From Stutzerimonas urumqiensis (GTDB lineage: Bacteria; Pseudomonadota; Gammaproteobacteria; Pseudomonadales; Pseudomonadaceae): a DNA stretch of 64,000 nt. Below the pieces are notes generated by a model. It was not told the origin of the DNA. It worked only from the letters and a program-made list of their open reading frames with translations, and did not search any database. The stretch covers positions 310,001 through 374,000 of the forward strand of contig NZ_RBZQ01000004.1 of NCBI RefSeq assembly GCF_003640395.1. The letters are read 5' to 3'. The position numbers and the translations under genes are program-made. This document shows positions 10,836 through 21,437 of the stretch, piece by piece; position 1 is the first letter of the stretch; each line of letters starts with the position of its first letter.

Positions 10836-11336
10836 ATGCAAACCCATTCCGAAAACAGCCGTTGGTACAAGCAGTTCTGGGCCTGGTTCGTCATCGCCAT
10901 TCTGGCGTTCGCGGTCGTGCTTGGCGTGAGCCTGCTGGTGGTATCGATCAATCACTCGGACAGCCTGGTGGTCGACAACTATTACGATGCCGGCAAGGGA
11001 ATCAACCAGTCGCTCGAACGCGAAGAGCTGGCCGCCCGGCTGAAACTACGAGCCGACCTGGTCCTCAACGAAGAGACCGGTATCGCCGAACTGCAGCTCA
11101 CCGGCGCCAGCAATCCGCGTCAGCTGGTGCTCAACCTCATTTCGCCGACCCAGCCCGAGCGCGATCGACGCGTCGTGTTGATTCCGCAGGGGGATGGGCT
11201 CTATCAGGGACAGATGCAGGATGCGGTAACCGGTCGCCGGTTCGTCGAGCTGCTTGGCGAGGAAGGTGGACAGCAATGGAGGCTGTTCGAGGAGCGCACC
11301 ATCGAGACGGGACGTCACATCGCGCTCGAACCCTGA
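10836..11336 (+). CDS. ccoH: FixH/CcoH family cbb3 assembly protein
   Basis: 166 residues: one N-terminal membrane helix (about 15-38) and a periplasmic FixH domain with the conserved [11 protein letters not shown] motif just after it. FixH/CcoH is required for stable assembly of cbb3 oxidase and contacts CcoN and the copper ATPase. It lies 9 bases after ccoG and 7 before ccoI, so one operon ccoGHIS is likely. Confidence 0.9.
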   Translation: MQTHSENSRWYKQFWAWFVIAILAFAVVLGVSLLVVSINHSDSLVVDNYYDAGKGINQSLEREELAARLKLRADLVLNEETGIAELQLTGASNPRQLVLNLISPTQPERDRRVVLIPQGDGLYQGQMQDAVTGRRFVELLGEEGGQQWRLFEERTIETGRHIALEP

Positions 11337-11343
11337 TCGACAG

Positions 11344-13794
11344 ATGTCCACCATCACGCCCTGCTTCCACTGCGGTCTGCCGGTTCCGACGGCGCCGCAG
11401 TTCCGTGCCGTCGTGCTCGGTGAAAGCCGCCCCTTCTGCTGCCCTGGCTGTGAAGCCGTGGCGCAAGCCATCGTGGCCAGCGGGCTGGAAAGTTATTACC
11501 AGCATCGCAGCGACACCGCACCCAACCCGGCGGTACTGCCGCAGGCACTCACCGAGGAAATCGCCCTCTACGATCGGAAAGAAGTCCACGAGCCGTTCGT
11601 CCAGCACGAAGGCGAGATGGCGGAGGTCGCGCTGCACGTCGAAGGTATCAGCTGCGCCGCCTGCGGATGGCTGATCGAGCGCCACCTGAGCGGTCTGCCC
11701 TGCGTCGATCAGGCATCGTTGAACCTCTCCAACCATCGATTGCGTGTGCGCTGGAACGATGCCGATCTGCCCCTCAGCCAGTTGCTCGGCGAGCTTCGAC
11801 GGATCGGGTATGCCGCCCATCCCTATCGCCCGGACGAGGCGGCGCAGCGGATGGCAGCCGAGAATCGCCGCGCCCTCAGGCAGCTTGGCGTCACCGGGTT
11901 GCTCTGGATGCAGATCATGATGGCCAGCATGGCGACCTGGCCGGAATTCAACCTCGACCTGTCCGCGGGAATGGACCGGATCCTGCGCTGGGTCAGCCTG
12001 TTTCTTACCACGCCGATCGTCTTTTATTGCTGCACCGACTTCTTCAAGGGCGCCTTGCGGGATCTGCGCACCCGTCATCTGACGATGGACGTTTCAGTCA
12101 GCCTCGCCATCGGCGGCGCCTACGTGGCTGGCATCTGGTCGACCGTGACAGCGCAGGGCGAGCTCTACTTCGATGCGGTCGGGATGTTCGCGCTGTTCCT
12201 GCTCACCGGTCGTTATCTCGAGCGCCGGGCGCGCGAACGAACGGCCGCGGCGACCTCGCAGCTGGTCAATCTGCTGCCGCAATCCTGCCTTCGGCTGGAC
12301 AGCGCCGGCCAGACGACGCGCATCCTGCTCAACGAGCTGTCGGTGGGCGACCTCATCCTGGTCCAGCCGGGCAGCGTCATTCCCGCTGACGGACGCATCG
12401 TCGACGGTCACTCGAGCATCGACGAATCCATGCTCACCGGCGAATACCTGCCCGTTCCCCGCAGCAGCGGCGACGCGGTGACGGGCGGGACACTCAACGT
12501 CGAGACGCCACTGACCGTGCGTGTCGAGGCACTCGGCGAGCAGTCGCGCCTTTCGGCAGTGGTGCGCCTGCTCGAACGCGCGCAGGCCGAGAAGCCACCG
12601 CTGGCCGAGCTGGCAGACAGGGTTTCGCAGTGGTTTCTCGTCATCGTGCTAATCAGCGCCGTCATCGTCGGCCTGGTCTGGTGGCAGATAGACGCCGATC
12701 GGGCCTTCTGGATCGTTCTGGCCCTGCTCGTCGCGACCTGCCCTTGCGCCCTCGCACTGGCGACGCCCACCGCGCTCACCGCGGCCACCGGCAGCCTGCA
12801 TCGGCTGGGCCTGCTGGTCACCCGCGGTCACGTGCTCGAAGGGCTGAATCACATCGACACCGTGGTGTTCGACAAGACCGGTACGCTCACCGAGGGCCGC
12901 CTTACCCTGCGCAAGGTGGACACGCTTTCCGAGCTTTCCGCCGAGCAATGCCTGGCCTTCGCCGCCGCGCTGGAAAACCGCTCGGAACATCCGATCGCAC
13001 AGGCCTTCGGCCGGGCGCCGGTCGCGGCAACCGATGTCACCAGCCAACCGGGAGCCGGCCTGCAAGGCAGGGTCGGCAACCGAACGCTCCGGATCGGCAA
13101 GCCCGATTACGTGGCGCAGCTGTCAGGCGTTCCGGCGCCTGAGGTGCCGGACGCAGCAGGGCAATGGCTGCTGCTTGGCGATGACAGTGGACTGCTCGCC
13201 TGGTTCGGCCTCGACGACCGCCTGCGGGACGATGCTTCGTCCCTGCTCGAGGCCTGTCGACGGTCTGGATTGCGCACCCTCCTGCTTTCCGGTGATGCAT
13301 CGCGCGCCGTGCAGACCATTGGCGAGCAGCTGCGATTCGACGAGGTACGCGGCGGTCTCAGCCCGGCCGAAAAACTCACCGCACTACGTGATCTGCAACA
13401 CACCGGCCACCGCGTACTGATGGTCGGCGATGGCATCAATGACGTGCCGGTCCTGGCGGCGGCGGACATCAGCGTGGCAATGGGCTCGGCCACCGACCTC
13501 GCCAAGACCAACGCCGACGCCGTATTGCTGTCCAACCGGCTGGACAGCCTGGTGGATACCTTCGTCACGGCCCGCCGCTGCCGGCGGATCATCATCCAGA
13601 ACCTTGCCTGGGCCAGCCTGTACAATGGCCTCGTCCTGCCGTTCGCCGCGCTCGGATGGATCACACCGCTCTGGGCGGCGCTGGGCATGTCCTTCAGCTC
13701 ATTGCTGGTCGTCCTGAACGCCCTGCGGCTCACCCGGCAAACGACTGTCCGTCGCCCTGGTCAGCCGGCTCAGAAGACCACATTCGGGAGGTAG
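11344..13794 (+). CDS. ccoI: Copper-exporting P1B-type ATPase CcoI/FixI
   Basis: 816 residues. An N-terminal Cys-rich zinc-finger-like region (CFHCG, FCCPGC) precedes a heavy-metal-associated domain with CAAC at 104-107. Then come the membrane helices with the CPC copper site ([12 protein letters not shown]), the phosphorylation motif DKTGTL, SEHP and the hinge GDGINDVP. It moves Cu(I) across the inner membrane for cbb3 CuB insertion rather than for detoxification, as judged from family and context. The ATG at 11344 is preferred to an in-frame start inside ccoH. Confidence 0.95.
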   Translation: MSTITPCFHCGLPVPTAPQFRAVVLGESRPFCCPGCEAVAQAIVASGLESYYQHRSDTAPNPAVLPQALTEEIALYDRKEVHEPFVQHEGEMAEVALHVEGISCAACGWLIERHLSGLPCVDQASLNLSNHRLRVRWNDADLPLSQLLGELRRIGYAAHPYRPDEAAQRMAAENRRALRQLGVTGLLWMQIMMASMATWPEFNLDLSAGMDRILRWVSLFLTTPIVFYCCTDFFKGALRDLRTRHLTMDVSVSLAIGGAYVAGIWSTVTAQGELYFDAVGMFALFLLTGRYLERRARERTAAATSQLVNLLPQSCLRLDSAGQTTRILLNELSVGDLILVQPGSVIPADGRIVDGHSSIDESMLTGEYLPVPRSSGDAVTGGTLNVETPLTVRVEALGEQSRLSAVVRLLERAQAEKPPLAELADRVSQWFLVIVLISAVIVGLVWWQIDADRAFWIVLALLVATCPCALALATPTALTAATGSLHRLGLLVTRGHVLEGLNHIDTVVFDKTGTLTEGRLTLRKVDTLSELSAEQCLAFAAALENRSEHPIAQAFGRAPVAATDVTSQPGAGLQGRVGNRTLRIGKPDYVAQLSGVPAPEVPDAAGQWLLLGDDSGLLAWFGLDDRLRDDASSLLEACRRSGLRTLLLSGDASRAVQTIGEQLRFDEVRGGLSPAEKLTALRDLQHTGHRVLMVGDGINDVPVLAAADISVAMGSATDLAKTNADAVLLSNRLDSLVDTFVTARRCRRIIIQNLAWASLYNGLVLPFAALGWITPLWAALGMSFSSLLVVLNALRLTRQTTVRRPGQPAQKTTFGR

Positions 13795-13795
13795 C

Positions 13796-13996
13796 ATGGC
13801 CGCGCTCTACGTGATGATTCCTGTCGCTGTCATCCTGGTCGCCTTCGCTATCTGGCTGTTCTTCTGGGCGGTCGACAGCGGTCAGTACGAAGACCTGGAC
13901 AGTCCAGCCCACAGCATCCTGTTCGACGACGAAGACCCCAAGCACCAGGCGGGTGTCGAGGAAGCGCGCAACGGGGAAAACGATCGCGATGCCTGA
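13796..13996 (+). CDS. ccoS: cbb3 oxidase maturation protein CcoS
   Basis: 66 residues, one N-terminal helix (about 4-24), then the family signature of a short acidic tail (SGQYEDLDSPAHSILFDDED). CcoS is needed for insertion of haem and copper into CcoN. It starts one base after ccoI ends. Confidence 0.93.
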   Translation: MAALYVMIPVAVILVAFAIWLFFWAVDSGQYEDLDSPAHSILFDDEDPKHQAGVEEARNGENDRDA

Positions 13997-14708
13997 CCTC
14001 GTTCCGTTGCTGACGTCCGCGTTCGTGCTCGGGCTGCTCGGCGGCGGGCACTGCCTGGGGATGTGCGGCGGTTTGATGGGCGCCTTGACGCTTGCCATTC
14101 CGCCAGAGCGGCGAGCGCAGCGCTTGCGGTTGCTGGTTTGCTACAACTTCGGACGGGTACTGAGCTATGCGGCTGCTGGCGTCTTGCTGGGGCTCGGCGG
14201 CCTGGCGATCGCCAACAGTCCCGCCGCCAGCCTGCTGCGTATCCTGGCCGGCCTGTTACTGATCAGCATGGGGCTCTATCTGGCCGGATGGTGGGCGGGG
14301 CTGACGCGTATCGAACGGCTTGGGCGCGGGCTATGGCGCCATATCCAGCCTCATGCCAGCCGCCTGATGCCGGTCAGTAGCGCCCCCCGCGCCCTGCTGC
14401 TCGGTGCGCTATGGGGTTGGCTCCCTTGCGGCCTGGTCTACAGCACGCTGATCTGGTCGGCGAGCCAGGGCGACGCCTTGAGAAGCGGCTTGTTGATGTT
14501 CGCGTTCGGCATCGGCACCTGGCCGGTATTGCTGGCGACCGGAATGGCCGCCGAGCGCGTCACGGCCCTGCTGCGTCGCCGGGGCGTACGGGTGGCGGGC
14601 GGTCTGCTGGTCATCCTGTTCGGCCTGTGGACACTGCCTGGCCCTCACCAGCATTGGTTGATGAATCACGGCGATGCGCCTGAACCGGCGCATCACCATT
14701 CGCACTGA
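13989..14708 (+). CDS. TauE/SafE-like (DsbD-type) membrane protein next to ccoS
   Basis: 239-residue polytopic protein, about six helices, with the family motif GHCLGMCGG near the N-terminus and a His-rich C-terminus (HHHSH). Cys and His in the first helix resemble metal-binding members of the sulfite exporter/DsbD-like superfamily. Always downstream of ccoS in pseudomonads, so a copper or redox role in oxidase assembly is plausible but unproved. It overlaps ccoS by 8 bases. Confidence 0.82.
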   Translation: MPDLVPLLTSAFVLGLLGGGHCLGMCGGLMGALTLAIPPERRAQRLRLLVCYNFGRVLSYAAAGVLLGLGGLAIANSPAASLLRILAGLLLISMGLYLAGWWAGLTRIERLGRGLWRHIQPHASRLMPVSSAPRALLLGALWGWLPCGLVYSTLIWSASQGDALRSGLLMFAFGIGTWPVLLATGMAAERVTALLRRRGVRVAGGLLVILFGLWTLPGPHQHWLMNHGDAPEPAHHHSH

Positions 14709-14716
14709 CGGGCTGG

Positions 14717-15547
14717 TCAGATCGGCGCTATCGGCATCTGCCGCTTGTGCTCGCTGCGATCGTAGGTCTCCACGATCGCACGCGCCGCCGATTCAGGCAC
14801 CTCGAAGCCCTGGAGAAAGTCGTCGATGTCCTCATAGCGCACGCCGTGGGCCGCTTCGTCTGGCTTTCCAGGCTCCAGTTCTTCCAGATCAGCCGTCGGC
14901 ACCTTCTTCACCAACCGTTCCGGCGCGCCCAGCGCAGCCGCCAGGTCGCGTACCTGTCGCTTTACCAGTCCGGTTAGCGGCGCGACGTCACAGGCGCCAT
15001 CGCCGAACTTGGTGAAGAACCCCATCACCGCCTCGGCCGCGTGATCCGTGCCGATCACCAACCCCTGGCGGGCGTTGGCGATGGTGTATTGCGCCACCAT
15101 CCGCATCCGGGCCTTGGTGTTGCCCAGCACGAAATCGCGCTTGCGCTCGTCCAGTGAATCCAGGGCTTCGGTGGCATGTGCGAGCCCCTGCACGGCTGTG
15201 CCAATGTTCACCGTATGGCACTCGTCGGGCTCGATGGTATTGATGGCCATCTGCGCTTCGTCCTCGTCGCGCTGCACCTGGTATGGCAGGCGCACGGCAA
15301 TGAATCGGTAATCGTCACCCTCGCCTGCGGCGCGCATTCCTTCGACCGCTCGCTGAGCCAGCAGGCCGGCCGCGGTCGAATCGACGCCGCCGCTGATGCC
15401 GAGCACCAGCGTCTTCATGCCGGACTGGCGCAGGCAATCTTGGAGAAAGCCGATGCGGCGGTCGATTTCCGCCTGGACGGACGCAGGCCCCTTGAATGGC
15501 CGGCAGACGTTCAAGGCCCTGGCGATTTCGTGTTGGCGACTGTGCAT
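14717..15547 (-). CDS. nadE: NH3-dependent NAD+ synthetase
   Basis: 276-residue amidating NAD synthetase of the short, ammonia-using type (no glutaminase domain). P-loop [10 protein letters not shown] at about 45-55 binds the pyrophosphate of ATP; the later [19 protein letters not shown] segment is also characteristic. It converges on the cco maturation operon (8 bases apart) and diverges from hemN, sharing a 195-base region that contains an ANR box. Low-oxygen control of NAD synthesis is possible but unshown. Confidence 0.95.
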   Translation of the reverse strand: MHSRQHEIARALNVCRPFKGPASVQAEIDRRIGFLQDCLRQSGMKTLVLGISGGVDSTAAGLLAQRAVEGMRAAGEGDDYRFIAVRLPYQVQRDEDEAQMAINTIEPDECHTVNIGTAVQGLAHATEALDSLDERKRDFVLGNTKARMRMVAQYTIANARQGLVIGTDHAAEAVMGFFTKFGDGACDVAPLTGLVKRQVRDLAAALGAPERLVKKVPTADLEELEPGKPDEAAHGVRYEDIDDFLQGFEVPESAARAIVETYDRSEHKRQMPIAPI

Positions 15548-15666
15548 GGATATCCTCCTGAAAGGCCGTTGGCCCGGGTGTGAGCGTTACGGGTAAGACC
15601 GCAAGAGCGCGTCAAGATCGCGACGAGAGCGCCGATCGTCGCTCGTAAAACCGGCTCGGGGCAAGG

Positions 15667-15680
15667 TTGATACAAGTCAA
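15667..15680 (+). promoter_or_regulatory. ANR/FNR box upstream of hemN
   Basis: TTGAT-N4-GTCAA, nine of ten consensus bases. A good -10, TAGAAT, lies at 15703-15708; a start near 15715 gives a centre-to-start distance of 41.5. This fits ANR activation of hemN. The same box lies upstream of the divergent nadE. Confidence 0.85.
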
Positions 15681-15742
15681 GTTGCCCGCGAGCCCGGCTC
15701 CCTAGAATCCCCGGCATCGCAGCCAAGCACGGGAAAGCCCCC

Positions 15743-17119
15743 ATGAATGCCGACATCCGCTGGGATGCCGACCTGATCCGTCGTTACGATCAGCCCGGCC
15801 CGCGCTATCTCTCGTACCCCACCGCTGCGCGGTTCGATCCGCGTGTCGGCTCCTACGAGCTGCACCAGGCGCTACGGGAAAGCCGCCGTGCCGCACGCCC
15901 GCTTGCGCTCCACGCCCATATCCCGTTTTGCGCCAACGTTTGTCATTACTGCGCCTGCAGCAAGGTGATCACCAAGGATCACGGCCGCGCACTCCCCTAC
16001 CTCGAACGGCTCGAACGCGAGATCGAACTGATCGCCTGTCACCTGGGGCATGCCCAGGCGGTACAACAGCTGCACCTGGGCGGCGGTACGCCGACCTTCC
16101 TCAGTCACGACGAACTGCGCCGGCTGATGGGTACCCTGCAGCAGCGCTTCCATGTTGCCGACGACGCCGAGCTGAGCATCGAGATCGACCCACGCGAAGC
16201 GGACTGGCCCACCATGGGCTTGCTGCGTGAGCTCGGGTTCAAACACATCAGTGTCGGCGTGCAAGACCTCGATCCTGCGGTGCAGCGCGCGATCAACCGC
16301 ATGCAGACGTTCGAGCAGACGACCACCGTCATCGACGCCGCGCGTACGTTGCAGTATCACTCGCTCAACATCGACCTCATCTACGGCCTGCCCCTCCAGA
16401 CCCCGGACAGCTTCGCCAAGACGGTCCAGCTGATCATCGGCCAGCAACCCGATCGGATCTCGGTCTTCGCCTACACCCACCTGCCGGAACGGTTCAAGGC
16501 CCAGCGGCGAATCAACGCCTCAGACCTTCCGGAGCCCGGCAACAGGCTCGAGATGCTTCGCACGACCCTCGAGCAGCTGACGCGAGCGGGTTACCGCCAT
16601 ATCGGCATGGGTCACTTCGCCCTGCCGCACGACGATCTGGCGATGGCCCAGGAGGATGGCAGCCTCCAGCGCAACGTTCTTGGCTACACGGCACGTGGTG
16701 ACTGCGACGTCATCGGACTGGGTGTGTCATCGGTCAGCCAGGTCGGCGATTTGTACACCTGCAACCATGAGGACATCGCGCGCTATCAGGAGGCGCTCGA
16801 CCGGGGCCAGCTGCCAACCGAACGGGGTTTTCGCTGCGATGACGATGACAGGCGGCGGCGCTACGTGATCCAGCGGCTCATGTGCGACTTCGAAGTCGAC
16901 TTCGCCACCTTCGCCGAACGATTCGGCGACCGCTTCGATCAGTGCTTCGCCGACTGCTGGCCGATGCTCCTCCAGATGGAGCGTGATGGCCTGATCCGCC
17001 TTTCGGCCGAGGCGATGACCGTCCTGTCGGTGGGCCGGCTGCTGGTGCGATCCCTCTGCCGGCTGTTCGACCGCTACGCGTTCGACGAGCAGGTTCGCCC
17101 CTATCCGCTCGTGATCTGA
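15743..17119 (+). CDS. hemN: Oxygen-independent coproporphyrinogen III dehydrogenase
   Basis: 458-residue radical-SAM enzyme converting coproporphyrinogen III to protoporphyrinogen IX without O2. The 4Fe-4S/SAM loop [10 protein letters not shown] (about residues 60-70) and the glycine-rich GGGTPTFL motif are clear, and length is normal for HemN. Located between the cbb3 genes and anr and preceded by an ANR box, it supplies haem when the aerobic HemF is limited by oxygen. Confidence 0.96.
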   Translation: MNADIRWDADLIRRYDQPGPRYLSYPTAARFDPRVGSYELHQALRESRRAARPLALHAHIPFCANVCHYCACSKVITKDHGRALPYLERLEREIELIACHLGHAQAVQQLHLGGGTPTFLSHDELRRLMGTLQQRFHVADDAELSIEIDPREADWPTMGLLRELGFKHISVGVQDLDPAVQRAINRMQTFEQTTTVIDAARTLQYHSLNIDLIYGLPLQTPDSFAKTVQLIIGQQPDRISVFAYTHLPERFKAQRRINASDLPEPGNRLEMLRTTLEQLTRAGYRHIGMGHFALPHDDLAMAQEDGSLQRNVLGYTARGDCDVIGLGVSSVSQVGDLYTCNHEDIARYQEALDRGQLPTERGFRCDDDDRRRRYVIQRLMCDFEVDFATFAERFGDRFDQCFADCWPMLLQMERDGLIRLSAEAMTVLSVGRLLVRSLCRLFDRYAFDEQVRPYPLVI

Positions 17120-17217
17120 ACGGGCCAACCGATCGGCAGTGCGACGCCGGGCCTGATTGGCGCAGGTCGGCGGGTGCGCTAACCTTGCGCCGAACGAATC
17201 CGCTCTCAGGACCGCCC

Positions 17218-17952
17218 ATGCCCGAACTGAACAAGGCCCCCGCCATGCGCCAGACTCACTGCAAGGATTGCAGCCTGGCCAGCCTGTGCCTGCCCCTGTC
17301 CATGAATACGCAGGATATGGATGCGCTCGACGAAATCGTCAAACGCGGCCGCCCACTGAAAAAGGGTGAAACGCTGTTCAGGCAGGGCGATGCCTTTCAT
17401 TCGGTCTTCGCCGTGCGCTCCGGTGCGTTGCGCACCTACAGCGTGACCGATGGTGGCGAAGAACAGATCACGGGTTTCCATTTGCCGAGCGAGCTGGTCG
17501 GCCTGTCCGGCATGGATGCCGAGAGCTACCCGGTCACGGCACAGGCGCTCGAGACCACCTCGGTGTGCGAGATTCCTTTCGAGCGACTCGACGAACTCAG
17601 CCTCATCCTGCCCCAGTTGCGCCGCCAGCTGATGCGGATCATGAGTCGCGAGATACGCGACGACCAGCAGATGATGCTCCTGCTATCGAAGAAGACCGCC
17701 GACGAGCGCATCGCGACGTTCCTGGTCAATCTTTCTGCGCGCTTCAGCGCTCGCGGCTTCTCGTCCAGCCAGTTCCGGCTCTCGATGTCACGCAACGAGA
17801 TCGGCAACTTCCTGGGCCTGGCGGTCGAGACGGTTTCGCGCGTGTTCACCCGATTCCAGCAGAGCGGCCTGATCGCCGCGGACGGCAAGGAAGTGCGCAT
17901 CCTCGACTCCGCCGCGCTCTGCGCGCTGGCCGGCGGAAGCATGGAAATCTGA
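17218..17952 (+). CDS. anr: Anaerobic regulator ANR (FNR family)
   Basis: 244-residue Crp/FNR regulator. Oxygen-sensing 4Fe-4S ligands are Cys15, Cys18, Cys24 and Cys117; a cyclic-nucleotide-like beta roll is followed by a C-terminal helix-turn-helix whose recognition helix (VETVSR) specifies TTGAT half-sites. Matches the length and cysteine spacing of P. aeruginosa ANR. It likely acts on the boxes at 2599 and 15667. No ANR box is seen upstream of anr itself. Confidence 0.97.
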   Translation: MPELNKAPAMRQTHCKDCSLASLCLPLSMNTQDMDALDEIVKRGRPLKKGETLFRQGDAFHSVFAVRSGALRTYSVTDGGEEQITGFHLPSELVGLSGMDAESYPVTAQALETTSVCEIPFERLDELSLILPQLRRQLMRIMSREIRDDQQMMLLLSKKTADERIATFLVNLSARFSARGFSSSQFRLSMSRNEIGNFLGLAVETVSRVFTRFQQSGLIAADGKEVRILDSAALCALAGGSMEI

Positions 17953-17965
17953 CGGAGCCGATGCC

Positions 17966-18514
17966 TTGATCTTCGACGAATTCGCCATCAAGACGCTGAT
18001 TCGCCCTGTGCCTGACTTCCCCTCGGAAGGCGTGATCTTTCGCGACATCACGCCCATCTTCCAGTCGCCGAAGGCGCTGCGGATGGTCGCCGACAGCTTC
18101 ATACAACGTTACGTGGAGGCCGACTTCACGCACATTGGCGCACTCGATGCTCGCGGATTTCTGCTTGGCTCGATCATGGCGTACGAGCTGAACAAACCCC
18201 TGGTGCTGTTTCGCAAGCGTGGGAAGCTACCGGGCGATGTGCTGGTCGAGCACTACCGTACCGAATACGGCGAAGCGTGCCTGGAAACGCATGCAGACGG
18301 CCTATGCGAAGGCGATTCGGTGCTGATCTTCGATGACCTGATCGCCACGGGAGGCACCCTGCTGGCGGCGACCCAACTGGTCCGCCGTATGCGTGCGACC
18401 GTCTACGAAGCCGCCGCCATCATCGATCTGCCCGAACTGGGCGGCTCGCGGCGACTGCAAGACATCGGCATCCCGACGTTCACGCTGACAGCCTTCGCGC
18501 TGGATGATCGCTGA
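17966..18514 (+). CDS. apt: Adenine phosphoribosyltransferase
   Basis: 182-residue purine salvage enzyme (adenine + PRPP to AMP) with the PRPP loop [14 protein letters not shown]. The start is TTG: a GGAG at 17954-17957 is 8 bases from TTG but only 3 from an earlier ATG at 17961, which runs into TGA after two codons. The alternative gives no protein, so TTG is secure. It lies 13 bases after anr, as in other pseudomonads. Confidence 0.95.
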   Translation: MIFDEFAIKTLIRPVPDFPSEGVIFRDITPIFQSPKALRMVADSFIQRYVEADFTHIGALDARGFLLGSIMAYELNKPLVLFRKRGKLPGDVLVEHYRTEYGEACLETHADGLCEGDSVLIFDDLIATGGTLLAATQLVRRMRATVYEAAAIIDLPELGGSRRLQDIGIPTFTLTAFALDDR

Positions 18515-18524
18515 ACGCCTATCC

Positions 18525-19136
18525 ATGACTAGCCTGCGCCTGCGTTGCAGCAGCCTGCTGCTGGCCGGTTTGCTGGGTTTGCCGAGCGTTGCCGCTGCAC
18601 TCGACCGGACGCAACTGCTCGACGAAGCGAACCTGCTGCTACTGCCCCGCGCCCGTCCGTTGCCAGCGGTAGAGCTTGTCGATCAGCATGGCGAAGCCTA
18701 CCGCACCGACGCCCTGGATGGCCGATGGCACCTGATGTTCGTCGGCTTCACCTTTTGCCCCGATATCTGCCCGACGACGCTGAGCGAACTACGTCGGTTG
18801 CTGGCCGGCCTCCCCGCCCCCATTCGCGAGCAGATACAGGTCACGCTGGTCTCGGTCGATCCGCGGCGCGACTCACCGGAGCGGCTAAAGACCTATCTTG
18901 GCTACTACCGCGCAGGCTTCGAGGGCGTGACGGGCGAACTGGCAGAACTGAAGCGCCTGACTCAAGCACTGGGCCTGCCGTTCACGCCTGCTGACGGCGC
19001 CACCGGCGACTACAGCGTGGCGCACAGCGCCAATGTCGCCCTGGTCGATCCGACGGGACGGCTGGTGGGACACCTTCGCGCACCGCTCGCGATCGACGCG
19101 CTGCAAACGGTATTGCCCGAGGTAATCGAGGATTGA
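18525..19136 (+). CDS. SCO1/SenC family copper chaperone
   Basis: 203 residues: N-terminal signal or anchor helix, thioredoxin-like fold and the copper-binding FCPDICP motif plus a conserved His near VAHSANVAL. SCO/SenC proteins deliver copper to oxidases and affect cbb3 assembly in several bacteria. Start chosen at 18525 (signal-peptide-like MTSLRLRC...) rather than 18504, which overlaps apt. Context (anr, cco) supports an oxidase role. It ends with no spacing from the convergent gene. Confidence 0.9.
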   Translation: MTSLRLRCSSLLLAGLLGLPSVAAALDRTQLLDEANLLLLPRARPLPAVELVDQHGEAYRTDALDGRWHLMFVGFTFCPDICPTTLSELRRLLAGLPAPIREQIQVTLVSVDPRRDSPERLKTYLGYYRAGFEGVTGELAELKRLTQALGLPFTPADGATGDYSVAHSANVALVDPTGRLVGHLRAPLAIDALQTVLPEVIED

Positions 19137-19829
19137 TCAGTGGCAGTCGAGCGTGTCGGCCATTACATAGGCCTGGAATGCCACCTCGTCGATCCAGTAC
19201 TGCACCAGCTCGTCATCCGCCTCGCTCCGCTGCCAGTCGGTCACGGCCTGCCTGATCGCTTCGTCCTTCCCAGGCTGGACGCTGCTTAAGCGGAGGCTGA
19301 CCTCGGCGTCTTCCAACGGCGCGAGCACCCGGTTGTAGCGCTTCCATTCAGGCAGTTGCGCGATGTCGGCAAGCAGACGATCGTCGTCCACGACCACCTC
19401 GCACTCCCCGAGCTTGAGCCCGATCAGGGCATGAGCGGAACTCGGATAGCTACGCAAACGCACCTTGAAACGCTCGGCGACCTGATCGCCGTAGGGGCTG
19501 TTCGCTACCAGGCATGCGGTCCGACCTTCCAGCGACGCCCACGAATCGAATGCCCCTTCGGTGGCGACGAGGCCGCTGGGTCGCGCTCGATACACTTCGA
19601 CCCCGCCCTCCTGAATGCCAACTCGAAACCCCGTCGACTGCAGATCATCCGGCCGCTGCTCGATGATTGCCTCAACCAACGCGGCTTCGAAACCGGAGGG
19701 TGCGGCCCCGCTGGTCTCGGTTGCAGTCAGCGGACGGTACGGGCCGACGTGCGACAGCGAGCGGCTTTCCGCCAGGCAATGCGGAAGCCCGAGAAGCGAA
19801 AGGATCGCGACCGCCATCACCCGGCTCAT
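19137..19829 (-). CDS. Periplasmic solute-binding-like protein of an ABC transporter locus
   Basis: 230-residue secreted protein: signal peptide (VMAVAILSLLGLPHCLA) and a short type-3 solute-binding-like fold with the pattern DVxP-like early loop missing but EVVVDDDRLLADI near the middle. Fourth gene of the ABC locus, 8 bases after the permease. Its upstream in-frame extension lies inside the permease in another frame and is rejected. Substrate and partner are unknown; it may be an accessory receptor for the same transporter. Confidence 0.7.
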   Translation of the reverse strand: MSRVMAVAILSLLGLPHCLAESRSLSHVGPYRPLTATETSGAAPSGFEAALVEAIIEQRPDDLQSTGFRVGIQEGGVEVYRARPSGLVATEGAFDSWASLEGRTACLVANSPYGDQVAERFKVRLRSYPSSAHALIGLKLGECEVVVDDDRLLADIAQLPEWKRYNRVLAPLEDAEVSLRLSSVQPGKDEAIRQAVTDWQRSEADDELVQYWIDEVAFQAYVMADTLDCH

Positions 19830-19837
19830 GTGCCCTC

Positions 19838-20611
19838 TCAGACGTACTGGTAACGCAGCATCCGCTGCTTGAACTTCTCCAGCAGCACCTGATCGATGAC
19901 CGTGGCCAGGATCGCGATGACGAGAATGTTCATCATCACCCCGACCATGTCGGCGATCTCCCCGGAGTAGGCCAGCGACCGCCCGAGGCCCTGGCCGAAA
20001 CCAATCAGCATTTCGGCCGAAATGAGCGCACGCCAGGCATTGCCGAAGGCCAGCTGGGCGCCGGTGATCAGCTCGGGCATGACGGCGGGCAGGTAAACCC
20101 GGCGCAACAGCTGCCAGCGCGAAGCACCCATCACGCGGGCCGCGGCCACGTGCACCGGCTGAACGCTTTCGGTCGCATTCATCACTGACAGCGCCATCGG
20201 GAAAAAGGCCGCCAGCGCTACCACGACGATGATCGGCAGGTTGCCGAAGCCCATCACGATCAAGAACAGCGGCACCCAGGCGATGGATGGAATCGATTGA
20301 AGAATGACGATCGCCGAGCGAAGGGTTTCCCGGAAGAAGAACAGGATGCCACCCACAAGGCCGAAGCTGATGCCAAACAGCAAGGCAAAGCCATAGCCGG
20401 TACCGAGACGGCTCATGCTGCCCAGCAGCCCTTCCCGGAAATCCGGCTGGAGCAAGGCTTCGCTCATCCGGTCCAGAACCGCCGGAATGCCCGGCATCAG
20501 GAAATCGGGCAGGCTCCAGGCGGCGATCTGCCAGATCAGCAAAATGAACAGAACCGCCAGGACCACGGCGAGGTATTTCTTGGGTCCCGTCAAACGTCGT
20601 GCCTGGCTCAT
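19838..20611 (-). CDS. ABC transporter permease (NitT/TauT family)
   Basis: 257-residue inner-membrane permease with six predicted helices and the EAA-type cytoplasmic loop (AARVMGASRWQLLRRVYLPA) that contacts the ATPase. Family: nitrate/sulfonate/taurine/bicarbonate importers (SsuC, TauC, NrtB). Its start overlaps the end of the ATPase gene by 4 bases. The substrate cannot be read from sequence. Confidence 0.9.
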   Translation of the reverse strand: MSQARRLTGPKKYLAVVLAVLFILLIWQIAAWSLPDFLMPGIPAVLDRMSEALLQPDFREGLLGSMSRLGTGYGFALLFGISFGLVGGILFFFRETLRSAIVILQSIPSIAWVPLFLIVMGFGNLPIIVVVALAAFFPMALSVMNATESVQPVHVAAARVMGASRWQLLRRVYLPAVMPELITGAQLAFGNAWRALISAEMLIGFGQGLGRSLAYSGEIADMVGVMMNILVIAILATVIDQVLLEKFKQRMLRYQYV

Positions 20612-21354
20612 CGGGCAGCAACCTCCGTCTTGATGCCCAACAAGCTGAGGATCTCCTTGCGTTCGGCCGCGAAGCCGGAGAGGTCATGACTCTTTTCGCA
20701 ATGCGCGAAATCGAACGCCTTCAACACCCGTGCAGGCCGAGCACTGAAGACGAGCACATGATCAGCCAGATAGAGGGCTTCATCGACGTCATGGGTGACC
20801 AGCAACACGGTGGGCTGGTGCTCTTCGATCAGCTCGCGAAGCACGTCCTGCAACGCCATGCGGGTAAGCGCATCCAGCGCGCCGAAGGGCTCGTCGAGCA
20901 GGAGCACCTCAGGCTTGGCGATGAACGCCCGCGCCAACGCCGTACGCTGGCGCATGCCGCCCGATACCTGGTGCGGGTAGTACTGCTCGAAGCCGGCAAG
21001 GTTGACGCGGCCCAGCCAAGTCTGTGCTTCCTGGAAGGCAGCGGCCTTGTCCACGCCTTGCAGCTCCAAAGCCATCGCCACATTCGCTTGCAGGGTGAGC
21101 CAGGGATAGAGCGCATGCTCCTGGAACACCAGGGTGCGGCGGGGACTGGGCGAGGTGATCGGCGCGCCATCGGCCAGCACCTTTCCCGCGCTGGGCTTCT
21201 CGAGCCCGGCCACCAGATGGAGCAGGGTCGACTTGCCGCAGCCGGAAGGCCCGACGAGCGCGATCAACTGGCCCTGTACGACGTCATGGGAAAACCCCTT
21301 GATGACCTCGAGGTCACCAAAGCGCTTGTCTACTTCTTCAAAACTGAGTTGCAT
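20608..21354 (-). CDS. ABC transporter ATP-binding protein (NitT/TauT family)
   Basis: 248 residues with Walker A GPSGCGKST, Q-loop, signature SGGMRQR, Walker B VLLLDEPFGALD and the switch His in LLVTHDVDEAL. Closest in type to SsuB/TauB. The start is set at MQLSF (21354) because an upstream in-frame ATG adds residues unlike the family. Middle gene of the importer operon. Confidence 0.92.
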   Translation of the reverse strand: MQLSFEEVDKRFGDLEVIKGFSHDVVQGQLIALVGPSGCGKSTLLHLVAGLEKPSAGKVLADGAPITSPSPRRTLVFQEHALYPWLTLQANVAMALELQGVDKAAAFQEAQTWLGRVNLAGFEQYYPHQVSGGMRQRTALARAFIAKPEVLLLDEPFGALDALTRMALQDVLRELIEEHQPTVLLVTHDVDEALYLADHVLVFSARPARVLKAFDFAHCEKSHDLSGFAAERKEILSLLGIKTEVAAR

Positions 21355-21437
21355 AAACGGTCCAATCGGCGGCAGGCGTGCGCCCAAAACGAGACTGCCC
21401 GGCGGGGCCGGGCAGCGATCGAAACATCACCGCCTGG

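Noticed and set aside
19830-20687. N-terminal extension of the small periplasmic protein frame
   Set aside because: It lies over the permease gene in another frame; the signal peptide at 19829 marks the real start.
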